Assembly (NCBI RefSeq): GCF_002161355.1
Contig: NZ_NFHL01000003.1
Location: forward strand, 248,001-312,000
Direction: 5' to 3'
From: Lachnoclostridium sp. An76
Lineage (GTDB): Bacteria > Bacillota > Clostridia > Lachnospirales > Lachnospiraceae
Length of the DNA: 64,000 nucleotides
Made by a program: the position numbers and the translations under genes. The number at the start of each line of letters is the position of its first letter. The first letter of the stretch is position 1. This document shows, piece after piece, positions 52,921 through 64,000 of the stretch. The notes below the pieces were generated by a model. That model ran no database searches and was not told the DNA's origin. It worked only from the letters and a program-made list of their open reading frames with translations.

Positions 52921-54291
52921 ATGAACATTGTAGAACAAAACTGGGACCAGATATTAAATAAGATGAAGCTTGAATACTGCTCATCAAACATTTCTTATAA
53001 TACGTGGATCGCTCCTCTTACGGTGTACGAAGTGACGGATGACACGGTTTACATCCTTGTGAAACTTCGCGCAAGCCTGGAGCATATAGAAGAGAAATAT
53101 CTTCTCCCCTTCAAGGTCTGCATTGCAGAAGTAACGGGGATCGAGTATGAAGTTGCCTTTGTCACGGACAATCAGACTGTGATCCAGGAGAAAAAAGAGA
53201 ACCTGATAAAGAAAAGCAGGGCGAACGCAGTCTTTGAAAGGGCAAACTTAAATCCAAAATATACATTTGACACCTTCGTCGTGGGAAGCAATAACAGCTT
53301 TGCACACGCTGCCTCCCTTGCTGTGGCAGAGTCGCCCGGAGAGGCGTATAACCCTCTTTTCATTTACGGAGGCGTCGGGCTTGGAAAGACGCATCTTATG
53401 CATTCCATCGCCCATTTTATCCTTGAGAACGACCCTTCAAAAAATGTCCTCTATGTTACAAGCGAGACATTTACGAATGAACTGATCGAGGCTCTTAAGT
53501 CAGGTAAGACCGGAAGCGAGCTGGCGATGACAAAATTCAGGGAAAAATACAGGAACAATGACGTGCTGCTCATCGATGACATCCAGTTTATCATCGGAAA
53601 AGAAAGTACGCAGGAAGAGTTTTTCCACACATTCAACCATCTGCATGTGTCAGGAAAGCAGATCATCATTTCGAGCGATAAGCCGCCAAAAGATATCGAA
53701 ACACTGGAGGCCCGTCTCAGGACCAGGTTCGAGTGGGGCCTGATCGCAGACATCTCCTCTCCTGACTATGAGACCAGGATGGCTATATTAAGGAAAAAAG
53801 AAGAGCTCGACGGACTGGAACGCTATCATATCCCGGACGATGTCATGCAGTACATCGCGAATAATATCAAATCAAACATCCGTGAGCTGGAAGGTTCGCT
53901 GAACAAGCTGATCGCGCTCTCCAACCTTGAGAATAAGCCGATCGACATCCCTCTCGCGGCTGAAGCTCTGAAAGACATGATATCCCCGGACGACAACCGG
54001 GTCGTCACACCGGAGCTGATCCTTGATATCGTTTCAGAGCATTTCAATGTGCCTGTAGCTGACCTCAAAGGGAAGAAGAGGAACGCAGAGATCGTTCTTC
54101 CACGTCAGATCGTGATGTATCTCTGCCGTGTCATGACAGATACGTCCTTAAAAGCCATCGGGGCATTCCTCGGAGGTAAAGACCATGCGTCAGTCACACA
54201 CGGGATCAAAAAGATCGAAGCAGAGATCAAGACAGATGAAGCTCTTAACAATACAGTGAATATTATTATGAAGAAGATAAATCCGCTTTAA
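52921..54291 (+). CDS. dnaA: Chromosomal replication initiator DnaA
   Basis: 456 residues: domain I (MNIVEQNWDQIL), AAA+ domain with Walker A GGVGLGKTHLMHS and Walker B VLLIDDIQFI, box VII Arg finger segment RLRTRFEWGL, and C-terminal DNA-binding signature GGKDHASVTHGIKKIE. It binds the flanking boxes and opens the origin. The ATG at 52921 is 9 nt after GGAG; an in-frame TTG at 52906 would overlap that site. Confidence 0.98.
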   Translation: MNIVEQNWDQILNKMKLEYCSSNISYNTWIAPLTVYEVTDDTVYILVKLRASLEHIEEKYLLPFKVCIAEVTGIEYEVAFVTDNQTVIQEKKENLIKKSRANAVFERANLNPKYTFDTFVVGSNNSFAHAASLAVAESPGEAYNPLFIYGGVGLGKTHLMHSIAHFILENDPSKNVLYVTSETFTNELIEALKSGKTGSELAMTKFREKYRNNDVLLIDDIQFIIGKESTQEEFFHTFNHLHVSGKQIIISSDKPPKDIETLEARLRTRFEWGLIADISSPDYETRMAILRKKEELDGLERYHIPDDVMQYIANNIKSNIRELEGSLNKLIALSNLENKPIDIPLAAEALKDMISPDDNRVVTPELILDIVSEHFNVPVADLKGKKRNAEIVLPRQIVMYLCRVMTDTSLKAIGAFLGGKDHASVTHGIKKIEAEIKTDEALNNTVNIIMKKINPL

Positions 54292-54292
54292 T

Positions 54293-54472
54293 TGTGGATA
54301 ACTATGTGGAAGACCGGTGGGTTATGATGGAAACAGCGGAGGATAATCTTTTCGGGGCGTTATGGCCCAGGAAGATTTCCCCACACTGTCCTCACGCTCC
54401 CCAGTCGTTCCCAACAGAGTTATCCAAAGCGACAATCCCTTATTTTAACGGGCTTTGAAGCAGTTATCATCT
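54293..54472. other. Second DnaA-box cluster between dnaA and dnaN
   Basis: TTATCCACA (54293-54301, minus strand), TTATCCAAA (54420-54428) and TTATCATCT (54464-54472). With the upstream cluster this gives a bipartite origin as in B. subtilis. The 340-nt gap 54292-54631 contains no gene; a dnaN promoter is not obvious. Confidence 0.65.
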
Positions 54473-54631
54473 TTTTCACAGCCCCTAATAAGACGGATGC
54501 GGAATTGATTTTATATCAAAATACATATAAGCGCCCCCGGAAGGATTTTCCACACACCGTGAAATCCCTTCTGACCGGGAGGACATTCTGCCGGCGCATA
54601 CGCCACCGGCAAAGAAAGGAGTTACTATCAC

Positions 54632-55741
54632 ATGAAGATCATATGTACAAAATCAAACCTGGCAAAAGGCGTCAGCATTGTATCAAAAGCAGTCCCGTCA
54701 AAAACGACGATGCCCATACTGGAGTGCATCCTGATCGATGCTTCCATGGATATCATCAAACTGACTGCGAACGACATGGAGCTCGGGATCGAAACTTCCA
54801 TTGACGGTGAGATCATAGAGAGGGGAATCATCGCCCTGAACGCGAGGATCTTTTCGGAAATCGTACGAAAGCTCCCGGACAGCGAGATCGTGATCGAGAC
54901 CCAGGGTGAGAGCCAGGCTCTTATCACATGTGAAAAGGCGAAGTTCAATATCGCGGCCCAGCCTGGAGATGATTTCTCCTATCTTCCGGCCGTAGAGAAG
55001 GATGACTTTATCACGGTCTCCGAATTTACGCTGAAAGAAGTGATCCGCCAGACGATCTTCTCCATCGCGGACAGCGATACGAATAAAATGATGACAGGAG
55101 AGCTCTTTGAGATCGACGACAATATCCTGAAGGTCGTTTCCCTTGACGGGCACAGGATCTCGATCCGCAAGATCGAGCTGAAAGACTCCTACTCTCCGAA
55201 GAAAGTGATCGTGCCCGGCAAGACGCTCCAGGAGATCAGCAAGATCATCGGCGGAGAGGCGGAAGCGGACGTGGATATCTCCTTTACAAGGAACCATATT
55301 GTATTTGAATTTGACAGGACGGTCGTCGTATCCAGGCTGATCGAAGGAGAGTATTTCAGGATCGACCAGATGCTTTCCAGCGATTATGAGACAAAGGTAC
55401 GGATCAATAAAAGGGAGCTCCTTGACTGTATCGACCGTGCGACCCTTCTCATCAAAGAAGGAGACAAGAAGCCGATCATCATTGATATCAGGGATGAGTC
55501 TATGGAATTTAAGATCAGATCACAGATCGGATCCATGGACGAAGAGATCATGTGCATGAAAGAAGGCAAGGACCTTTTGATCGGATTTAATCCGAAATTC
55601 CTGATCGACGCGCTGCGTGTGATCGATGATGAAGAAGTGGATCTTTATTTTATGAATGCAAAGGCACCGTGCTTCATCAAGGACGAGGAACAGAGCTATA
55701 TTTACCTGATCCTCCCGGTGAATTTTAACGCAGCAGTATAG
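54632..55741 (+). CDS. dnaN: DNA polymerase III beta sliding clamp
   Basis: 369 residues with three clamp domains; start MKIICTKSNLAKGVSIVSKAV and end YIYLILPVNFNAAV are typical. The hydrophobic protein-binding pocket is formed by C-terminal residues. It tethers polymerase III to DNA. AAAGGAG precedes the ATG by 11 nt. Confidence 0.97.
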   Translation: MKIICTKSNLAKGVSIVSKAVPSKTTMPILECILIDASMDIIKLTANDMELGIETSIDGEIIERGIIALNARIFSEIVRKLPDSEIVIETQGESQALITCEKAKFNIAAQPGDDFSYLPAVEKDDFITVSEFTLKEVIRQTIFSIADSDTNKMMTGELFEIDDNILKVVSLDGHRISIRKIELKDSYSPKKVIVPGKTLQEISKIIGGEAEADVDISFTRNHIVFEFDRTVVVSRLIEGEYFRIDQMLSSDYETKVRINKRELLDCIDRATLLIKEGDKKPIIIDIRDESMEFKIRSQIGSMDEEIMCMKEGKDLLIGFNPKFLIDALRVIDDEEVDLYFMNAKAPCFIKDEEQSYIYLILPVNFNAAV

Positions 55742-55767
55742 GCACAGAAGTGGTAAAGGAGAGAAAA

Positions 55768-55980
55768 ATGGAACTGTTTCAGTTGAGAGCCGGAGAAGAT
55801 TTCATCCGGCTCGGACAGGTTTTAAAAGCAGCCGGCATGGCAGAGACAGGAGCTGAGGCAAAGGAAGTCATCCAGGACGGTCTGGTCATGGTAAACGGCG
55901 AGACAGAGACCCGGAGAGGGAGAAAGCTGCACAGCGGCGATGTCGTCTTATATGACGGAAAAGAGCTCCGCATCGGATAA
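55768..55980 (+). CDS. yaaA: S4-domain RNA-binding protein YaaA/YlmH-type
   Basis: A 70-residue S4 domain (FIRLGQVLKAAGMAETGAEAKEVIQDGLVMVNGE). It occupies the conserved slot between dnaN and recF. The ATG at 55768 follows AAAGGAG. Probably binds rRNA; the exact role is unknown. Confidence 0.93.
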   Translation: MELFQLRAGEDFIRLGQVLKAAGMAETGAEAKEVIQDGLVMVNGETETRRGRKLHSGDVVLYDGKELRIG

Positions 55981-55984
55981 TCGG

Positions 55985-56013
55985 TTGAAAAAATGCCGGA
56001 AAAAGTGTAAAAT
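55985..56013 (+). promoter_or_regulatory. Candidate recF promoter
   Basis: TTGAAA (55985-55990), 17-nt spacer, TAAAAT (56008-56013), 18 nt before the recF ATG. Confidence 0.55.
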
Positions 56014-56031
56014 AGATTAGATGGGAAAGTT

Positions 56032-59066
<3,035 letters not shown>

Positions 59067-59294
59067 CGATTTACCAGCGACGGGATCGCAGCCGGTGTGA
59101 GGAAGAAATCGAGCTCGCTCGGATTTCTTCTTCGCAGCGGATGTGAGGGTTGGCATTGGAAATGCCAACCCAGTGAAAAAACCGAAGGTTTTTGAACTGG
59201 ATCCCGGAGCGGAAGCTTTCGGAGATCCCGAGCGGAAGCAGCCAGAGATCCCGGAGCCCAGCCGGATATTTATTTCATAAAAAGGAGATAAACA
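59067..59294. other. Hairpin-rich spacer between gyrB and gyrA
   Basis: This 228-nt gap contains GAAGAAATC/GATTTCTTC, GGTTGGCATT/AATGCCAACC and AAACC/GGTTT hairpins. It also holds short direct repeats: CGCAGC-GGTGTGAGG-like twice, and ATCCCG(G)AGC three times. No open frame is credible and no good promoter is seen. It could be a folded mRNA spacer between the two gyrase genes or a small repeat element. Confidence 0.6.
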
Positions 59295-61790
59295 ATGGAA
59301 GATAATATTTTTGATAAAGTCCATGAGGTCGACCTGAAGAAAACAATGGAGACTTCCTACATTGACTACGCGATGAGCGTTATCGCTTCCCGCGCCCTCC
59401 CGGATGTGCGGGACGGGTTAAAGCCTGTGCAGAGAAGGATCCTCTACTCTATGATCGAGCTGAACAACGGGCCGGACAAACCGCACCGTAAATGTGCGCG
59501 TATCGTCGGTGATACAATGGGTAAATACCATCCGCATGGCGACAGCTCTATCTACGGAGCCCTGGTCAATCTGGCCCAGGAGTGGTCCACCAGGTATCCG
59601 CTCGTAGACGGGCACGGAAACTTCGGGTCCGTAGACGGGGACGGGGCCGCGGCCATGCGTTACACCGAGGCGCGCCTGAGTAAGATCTCCATGGAAATGA
59701 CAGCGGATATCAATAAAGATACCGTTGATTTCACGCCGAACTTTGATGAGACGGAGAAGGAACCGACCGTCCTTCCGTCCAGATTTCCGAATCTCCTTGT
59801 GAATGGTACATCCGGTATCGCTGTCGGTATGGCGACGAATATCCCGCCTCACAATCTGAGAGAAGTGATCAACGCGGTAGTAAAGATCATTGACGATCAG
59901 ATTGATGAGAACGGGGAGACTACGATCGAAGATATCCTAAAGATCATCAAAGGACCGGATTTCCCGACAGGAGCTGAGATCCTCGGCACAAGAGGGATCG
60001 AGGAAGCTTACCGCACAGGGCGGGGCAAGATCAGAGTCCGTGCGGTCACTAACATCGAGCCGATGCAGAACGGCAAGAACAGGATCATCGTGACAGAGCT
60101 TCCGTTCATGGTAAATAAGGCAAGGCTGATCGAGAAGATCGCAGAGCTTGTGAAAGATAAAAAAGTAGACGGGATCACGGATCTGAGCGACCAGTCCAGC
60201 CGTGAGGGGATGCGGATCTGCATCGAGCTGCGCCGCGACGTCAATCCCAATGTGATCCTCAACCAGCTCTATAAGCATACCCAGCTCCAGGATACATTCG
60301 GAGTGATCATGCTGGCGCTTGTGAATAATGAGCCAAAGGTCATGAATATCCTGGATATGCTGAAATATTATCTGAAGCACCAGGAAGAGGTAGTCACAAG
60401 AAGGACAAAGTATGACCTGAACAAGGCGGAAGAGCGCGCCCATATCTTAAAAGGCCTGCTCATCGCCCTGGACAATATAGACGAAGTGATCCGGATCATC
60501 CGCGGATCAAAGACCGTCCAGATCGCGAAAGCGGAGTTGATGGAGCGCTTCGAACTTTCCGACGCGCAGTCACAGGCGATCGTTGACATGCGTCTGAGAG
60601 CTCTGACAGGTCTGGAAAGAGAAAAGCTGGAAGCAGAGTACGCAGAGCTTATGAAGAAAATCGAGGAGTATAAAGCAATCCTCGCGGACAAGAAACTTCT
60701 CCTGGGAGTGATCCGCAAAGAAATCCTTGTTATCTCTGAAAAATACGGGGATGAGAGAAGGACACACATCGGGTATGATGAGTTCGATATCTCGATGGAG
60801 GACCTGATCCCGAGAGAAAATGTGGTCATTACCATGACAAACCTGGGATACATCAAGAGGATGAGCATGGATACCTTCAGCAGCCAGAAACGAGGAGGCA
60901 AAGGCATCAAGGGCATGCAGACTCTGGAAGATGATTATATCCGTGAATTGTTTGTGACAACAACGCATCACTATATCATGTTCTTTACGAATACAGGAAG
61001 AGTATACCGCCTGAAAGGATATGAGATCCCTGAGGCGGGAAGGACAGCGAGGGGAACAGCGATCATAAACCTGCTCCAGCTCATGCCGGAGGAGAAGATT
61101 ACGGCAATGATCCCAATCTATGAATATGAAGAAGGAAAATACCTCTTCATGGCAACGGAAAAGGGACTTGTGAAGAAAACTCCGATCCAGGAATATGCAA
61201 ATGTGAGAAAAACAGGGCTGGCTGCGATCGTCCTCAGAGAGGATGACAGACTGATCGAAGTGAAGGTAACGGATGATCAGCAGGATATCCTGCTCGTGAC
61301 AAAATACGGACAGTGCATCCGGTTCCATGAGACAGACGTGCGATCTACCGGAAGGGTATCCATGGGAGTGCGCGGCATGAACCTGGGAGACAATGATGTC
61401 GTGATCGGTATGCAGATGAGCAGCCAGGGAAAAGATATGCTCATTGTCTCTGAAAAGGGAATGGGCAAGCGCACAGGCATGGATGAGTTTACCACCCAGA
61501 ACCGCGGCGGAAAAGGCGTCAAGTGCTATAAGATCACTGAGAAGACCGGAAATGTAGTGGGAATGAAAGCTGTGGATGAAGACAGCGAGATCATGATCAT
61601 TAACACAGAAGGAATCGTGATCCGCATGAAGTGCTCTGATATTTCTCAGTACGGAAGGATAACTTCTGGTGTGAAACTGATTAATTTACCTGACTATGAA
61701 AAAGTGGCAAGTGTGGCAAAGGTTCGAAAAGCTTCTGCTGAAATTGACGGAGAAAATATAGAAATTTCAGAAGAAATAGAAGAAAAGTAA
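59295..61790 (+). CDS. gyrA: DNA gyrase subunit A
   Basis: 831 residues: catalytic N-terminal domain with the active-site Tyr123 in AMRYTEARL, and a six-bladed C-terminal domain carrying the GyrA box [10 protein letters not shown], which distinguishes it from ParC. The quinolone-determining stretch reads GDSSIYGAL, with Ser84 present and Gly88 where many species have an acidic residue. AAAGGAG precedes the ATG. A terminator follows. Confidence 0.97.
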   Translation: MEDNIFDKVHEVDLKKTMETSYIDYAMSVIASRALPDVRDGLKPVQRRILYSMIELNNGPDKPHRKCARIVGDTMGKYHPHGDSSIYGALVNLAQEWSTRYPLVDGHGNFGSVDGDGAAAMRYTEARLSKISMEMTADINKDTVDFTPNFDETEKEPTVLPSRFPNLLVNGTSGIAVGMATNIPPHNLREVINAVVKIIDDQIDENGETTIEDILKIIKGPDFPTGAEILGTRGIEEAYRTGRGKIRVRAVTNIEPMQNGKNRIIVTELPFMVNKARLIEKIAELVKDKKVDGITDLSDQSSREGMRICIELRRDVNPNVILNQLYKHTQLQDTFGVIMLALVNNEPKVMNILDMLKYYLKHQEEVVTRRTKYDLNKAEERAHILKGLLIALDNIDEVIRIIRGSKTVQIAKAELMERFELSDAQSQAIVDMRLRALTGLEREKLEAEYAELMKKIEEYKAILADKKLLLGVIRKEILVISEKYGDERRTHIGYDEFDISMEDLIPRENVVITMTNLGYIKRMSMDTFSSQKRGGKGIKGMQTLEDDYIRELFVTTTHHYIMFFTNTGRVYRLKGYEIPEAGRTARGTAIINLLQLMPEEKITAMIPIYEYEEGKYLFMATEKGLVKKTPIQEYANVRKTGLAAIVLREDDRLIEVKVTDDQQDILLVTKYGQCIRFHETDVRSTGRVSMGVRGMNLGDNDVVIGMQMSSQGKDMLIVSEKGMGKRTGMDEFTTQNRGGKGVKCYKITEKTGNVVGMKAVDEDSEIMIINTEGIVIRMKCSDISQYGRITSGVKLINLPDYEKVASVAKVRKASAEIDGENIEISEEIEEK

Positions 61791-61864
61791 AATAAATAAT
61801 AAAAATATAAAAGAAATTATTTTATTTCAAAAGTATAGAAAATCAATATTGATATAAGAAACAA

Positions 61865-61904
61865 AAAAACATCTGTACCGATTTTAGGTATAGGTGTTTT
61901 TTTG
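61865..61904 (+). terminator. Terminator after gyrA
   Basis: AAAAACATCTGTACC pairs with GGTATAGGTGTTTTT (G-U pairs) around a 7-nt loop, and the T-run continues. Confidence 0.8.
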
Positions 61905-61957
61905 TTGTTGAATTATTGAATAACATATTATATTTATTGAAAAACAATAAAAATATA

Positions 61958-61987
61958 TTGACATATAATATATGAGCGCTTTATAAT
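61958..61987 (+). promoter_or_regulatory. Promoter of the DUF2975 operon
   Basis: TTGACA (61958-61963), 18-nt spacer, TATAAT (61982-61987): both boxes perfect, 42 nt upstream of the first ATG. Confidence 0.88.
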
Positions 61988-62029
61988 ACGGTCAGATCAA
62001 AGCATGAAAATAATAAAGGAGATGTTATT

Positions 62030-62482
62030 ATGAAGGGAAATGGAATTATTTTATTTACAAAATATCTTTTGAATTTTATGTTCTGTACAGGTATCCTGGT
62101 GGCAGCTTCGCTGCCGTTTACACTGAAAGTGGCCGGGGAGTATTATTCAGAAGAATTGGAGGCGCACTATATTTCCATGCTGTTCATATTCCTGATGTCC
62201 GCCATTTGTGGTCTTGTGATCGTTTATCAGCTCAGAAAAATGATCGGCACTGTTATAGGAAGAAACTGCTTTTCAGATGTAAATACAAAAAGCCTGAGGA
62301 TCATGGAGGCAGCGGCATTTCTGATCACAGTCCTGTTTTTTATAAAACTGTTCCTGCTTCCCACACCGGCAACTTTTATCATTGTGCTTACTTTCTTTAT
62401 TGCAGGCCTGTTCAGCCATGTGCTGAGCCTGGTCTTCTCAGAAGCGATAAAGTATAAAGAAGAAAATGATCTGACAATATAA
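62030..62482 (+). CDS. DUF2975 family membrane protein
   Basis: 150 residues with four membrane segments (for example FLMSAICGLVIVYQL and AAAFLITVLFFIKLFL) and a conserved NCFSDVNTKSLRIMEAAAF loop of the DUF2975 family. This family is regularly encoded with a small YozG-like Cro regulator, as here (12-nt gap). AAAGGAG precedes the ATG. Function unknown. Confidence 0.85.
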   Translation: MKGNGIILFTKYLLNFMFCTGILVAASLPFTLKVAGEYYSEELEAHYISMLFIFLMSAICGLVIVYQLRKMIGTVIGRNCFSDVNTKSLRIMEAAAFLITVLFFIKLFLLPTPATFIIVLTFFIAGLFSHVLSLVFSEAIKYKEENDLTI

Positions 62483-62494
62483 GGGGGACATGAG

Positions 62495-62713
62495 ATGGCG
62501 ATCGTTGTGAACTTGGATGTTATGATGGCAAAACGCAAGATCAGTGTTACGGAACTTGCAAACAAAGTGGATATTACAATGGCGAATCTTTCTATATTAA
62601 AGAATAACAAGGCAAAAGCTGTGAGATTTACTACCCTGGATGCGATATGCAGGGCTCTGGACTGCCAGCCCGGAGACATTTTAGAATATGTGAAGGAGGA
62701 AGAGGATGGATAA
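62495..62713 (+). CDS. Cro/C1-type (YozG-like) regulator
   Basis: 72 residues: a compact helix-turn-helix (MMAKRKISVTELANKVDITM, then LDAICRALDCQPGDILEY). It probably controls its own operon together with the DUF2975 protein. GGGGGAC precedes the ATG. The 3' end overlaps the next gene by 8 nt, so the two are translationally coupled. Confidence 0.9.
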   Translation: MAIVVNLDVMMAKRKISVTELANKVDITMANLSILKNNKAKAVRFTTLDAICRALDCQPGDILEYVKEEEDG

Positions 62714-64000
62714 TATTTTTATTCAGCGGATGAGAGAAGAGCGCAGATGGTTTCTTATGATGAGCCTGATCTATGCAGCTGTATTTACTTTCTGCCTGTA
62801 CAAAAATATGTCCGGGATCACATTTCCAGTGATCGCGGCAGTTTCTCTCGGGTTTTCCGTTATGTTCCTTCAGAAGGCAGGGATCCGGTTTCAGAAAGGG
62901 ACAATAAGGTATTTTGCAGGGATCCTTCTTTTGGGGACAGCCACAGTCCTGACAGACAGTATATTTTTTCATTTCTTTAACTGTGTGGGGATCCTGCTCC
63001 TTTACATGATGTCCATGGCGCATCAGATCTATAAAGATCAGGAATGGGGATTTGCAGAATATGTAAAGAACTTTTTTGTAATGGCAGGCACATGGATACT
63101 GTCGGTCGGGGAGATTTTCCACAGAAGCGGGGAAAAGAGGAAAAAAGATGAGGATAATCCCGAAAATAAGTCCGCGGTCATGTGGATAAAAAGAAAAGAG
63201 ATCAGATCTGTATTGTTCGGGATACTGGCAGCGGTCCTCGTGCTGGCAGTTGTACTTCCGCTTTTAATGGCGTCGGACCAGATCTTTTCACACATTTTCA
63301 ACAGGTTTTTTGATATTTTAAATCCTTTCATCCTGCTGGAGAAAATAGATGTGTGGAATATCCTGGGGATCGTGTTTACATTTCTCTTTGGACTTGTATT
63401 TATCTATGCGTTTTTTGCAGGGCTTTTCCGCATGAATCTTGGCGGAAAGGGGGAAAAGAAGCAGGGAAAGACAGACCCCGTGGCGGGGATCACATTTGCA
63501 GGCATCATGGCTGCAGTGTATGTGGTTTATTCAGGGATCCAGATCCTGTTCCTTTTTCTGAGACTGGATTCAGGACTTCCGGAAGGGGTGACTTATTCAC
63601 AATATGCGCATCAGGGATTCTGGCAGCTTCTTGCCGTGAGCCTGATCAATTTTGCGGCGGTCCTGATCTGCCAGATGATATTTGATGAAAACAGGATCCT
63701 GAAAGGAATCCTTACCGTGGTATCCGCGTGTACATGTATCATGATCGTATCCGCGGCGTATCGGATGATCCTGTATGTGTCTGAATATTACCTTACTTTT
63801 CTGCGCGTGCTTGTGCTCTGGTTCCTGGCAGTGCTCATGATCATCTTTTTTGGAGTGATATACAGCATTTACAGAAGAGATTTCGGGCTGTTCAGGTATA
63901 TCACGGCAGTGGTATCTGTATGCTATATCCTGTTTTCTTTCAGCAGGCCGGACACGTTTATCGCAGAGTATAATATCAGCTGCGCGCGGGAAGGTTCGGA
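62706..64000 (+). CDS. DUF4173/DUF4153-type multispanning membrane protein (3' end outside window)
   Basis: The frame opens at the ATG 62706, overlapping the regulator stop codon, and runs open for 431 codons to the window edge. It starts MDNIFIQRMREERRWFLMM and has at least ten hydrophobic segments (for example AAVFTFCLYKNM, GILAAVLVLAVVLPLLM, ILGIVFTFLFGLVFIY). An internal charged loop (GEKRKKDEDNPENK) also fits the DUF4173 family. Coupled to the regulator; function unknown. GGAGGAAGAGG lies upstream. Confidence 0.8.
   Translation, partial: MDNIFIQRMREERRWFLMMSLIYAAVFTFCLYKNMSGITFPVIAAVSLGFSVMFLQKAGIRFQKGTIRYFAGILLLGTATVLTDSIFFHFFNCVGILLLYMMSMAHQIYKDQEWGFAEYVKNFFVMAGTWILSVGEIFHRSGEKRKKDEDNPENKSAVMWIKRKEIRSVLFGILAAVLVLAVVLPLLMASDQIFSHIFNRFFDILNPFILLEKIDVWNILGIVFTFLFGLVFIYAFFAGLFRMNLGGKGEKKQGKTDPVAGITFAGIMAAVYVVYSGIQILFLFLRLDSGLPEGVTYSQYAHQGFWQLLAVSLINFAAVLICQMIFDENRILKGILTVVSACTCIMIVSAAYRMILYVSEYYLTFLRVLVLWFLAVLMIIFFGVIYSIYRRDFGLFRYITAVVSVCYILFSFSRPDTFIAEYNISCAREGS

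Noticed and set aside
59295..61790. Calling this gene parC instead of gyrA
   Set aside because: Its place after gyrB and the GyrA box [10 protein letters not shown] in the C-terminal domain support GyrA.

Overview
The window is a chromosomal segment from a low-to-mid GC Firmicute, most likely a gut member of the Lachnospiraceae. The evidence is the gene order around the origin (mnmG-mnmE-jag-yidC-yidD-rnpA-rpmH-oriC-dnaA-dnaN-yaaA-recF-gyrB-gyrA), DUF3881 beside serS, DUF4446 beside parB, NPKTG-type sortase anchors and strong AGGAGG ribosome sites. No species name is claimed. Replication diverges from about 52.6-54.5 kb: housekeeping genes to the left lie on the minus strand and those to the right on the plus strand.

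Layout. (1) 1-2521: 5' part of a secreted GH2 beta-galactosidase. (2) 2.8-8.3 kb: sucrose/fructoside unit (GH32 hydrolase, PTS EIIBCA, LacI regulator with a perfect operator). A MazE/AbrB-type antitoxin and a truncated PIN toxin sit inside it. (3) 8.5-11 kb: NhaD-like antiporter and a cytidylate-kinase-like protein. (4) 11-25 kb: a glycosaminoglycan-type locus. It has unsaturated glucuronyl hydrolase, mannose-family PTS IIB-IIC-IID, an intracellular heparinase II/III-like enzyme, LacI and AraC regulators, a 1459-residue cell-wall-anchored lyase, an uncharacterised protein and PTS IIA. The order ugl-IIB-IIC-IID-hepC matches the streptococcal GAG cluster. (5) 25.1-25.8 kb: a decayed sortase-anchored gene and tRNA-Arg(CCU). 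(6) 26-38.7 kb: a myo-inositol operon (iolC-iolD-iolB-adh-iolG-iolE-solute-binding protein) and a LacI regulator. iolC is split by a 3009-bp three-gene insertion element with a 6-bp target duplication. (7) 38.7-43.2 kb: DUF3881, serS, DUF4446, parB, parA, with three perfect parS sites. (8) 43.5-45.2 kb: an alpha/beta hydrolase and a noncoding stretch of about 720 nt dominated by long inverted repeats. (9) 45.2-61.8 kb: the conserved origin region. (10) 62-64 kb: DUF2975, a Cro-type regulator and the start of a DUF4173 membrane protein.

How the parts work together. In the GAG locus the anchored lyase would cut host or dietary uronic-acid polymers at the surface. The PTS would import and phosphorylate unsaturated di/oligosaccharides, and the glucuronyl hydrolase and cytoplasmic lyase would split them. 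Two of its promoters carry the same operator (AGTAAA-N4-TTTACT) at the same distance from the -10 box, so they probably share one repressor. In the sucrose unit, EIIBCA imports sucrose as the 6-phosphate, GH32 cleaves it, and the LacI protein represses at a palindrome just downstream of the scrA -10 box. The inositol operon is probably non-functional here because its second-step kinase gene is disrupted.

Most notable for follow-up: the large inverted-repeat region at 44.48-45.20 kb, the shared GAG operators, the reconstructable iolC insertion, and two in-frame tandem-repeat expansions (6 x 15 bp and 7 x 21 bp) in the sucrose hydrolase and its neighbouring regulator.
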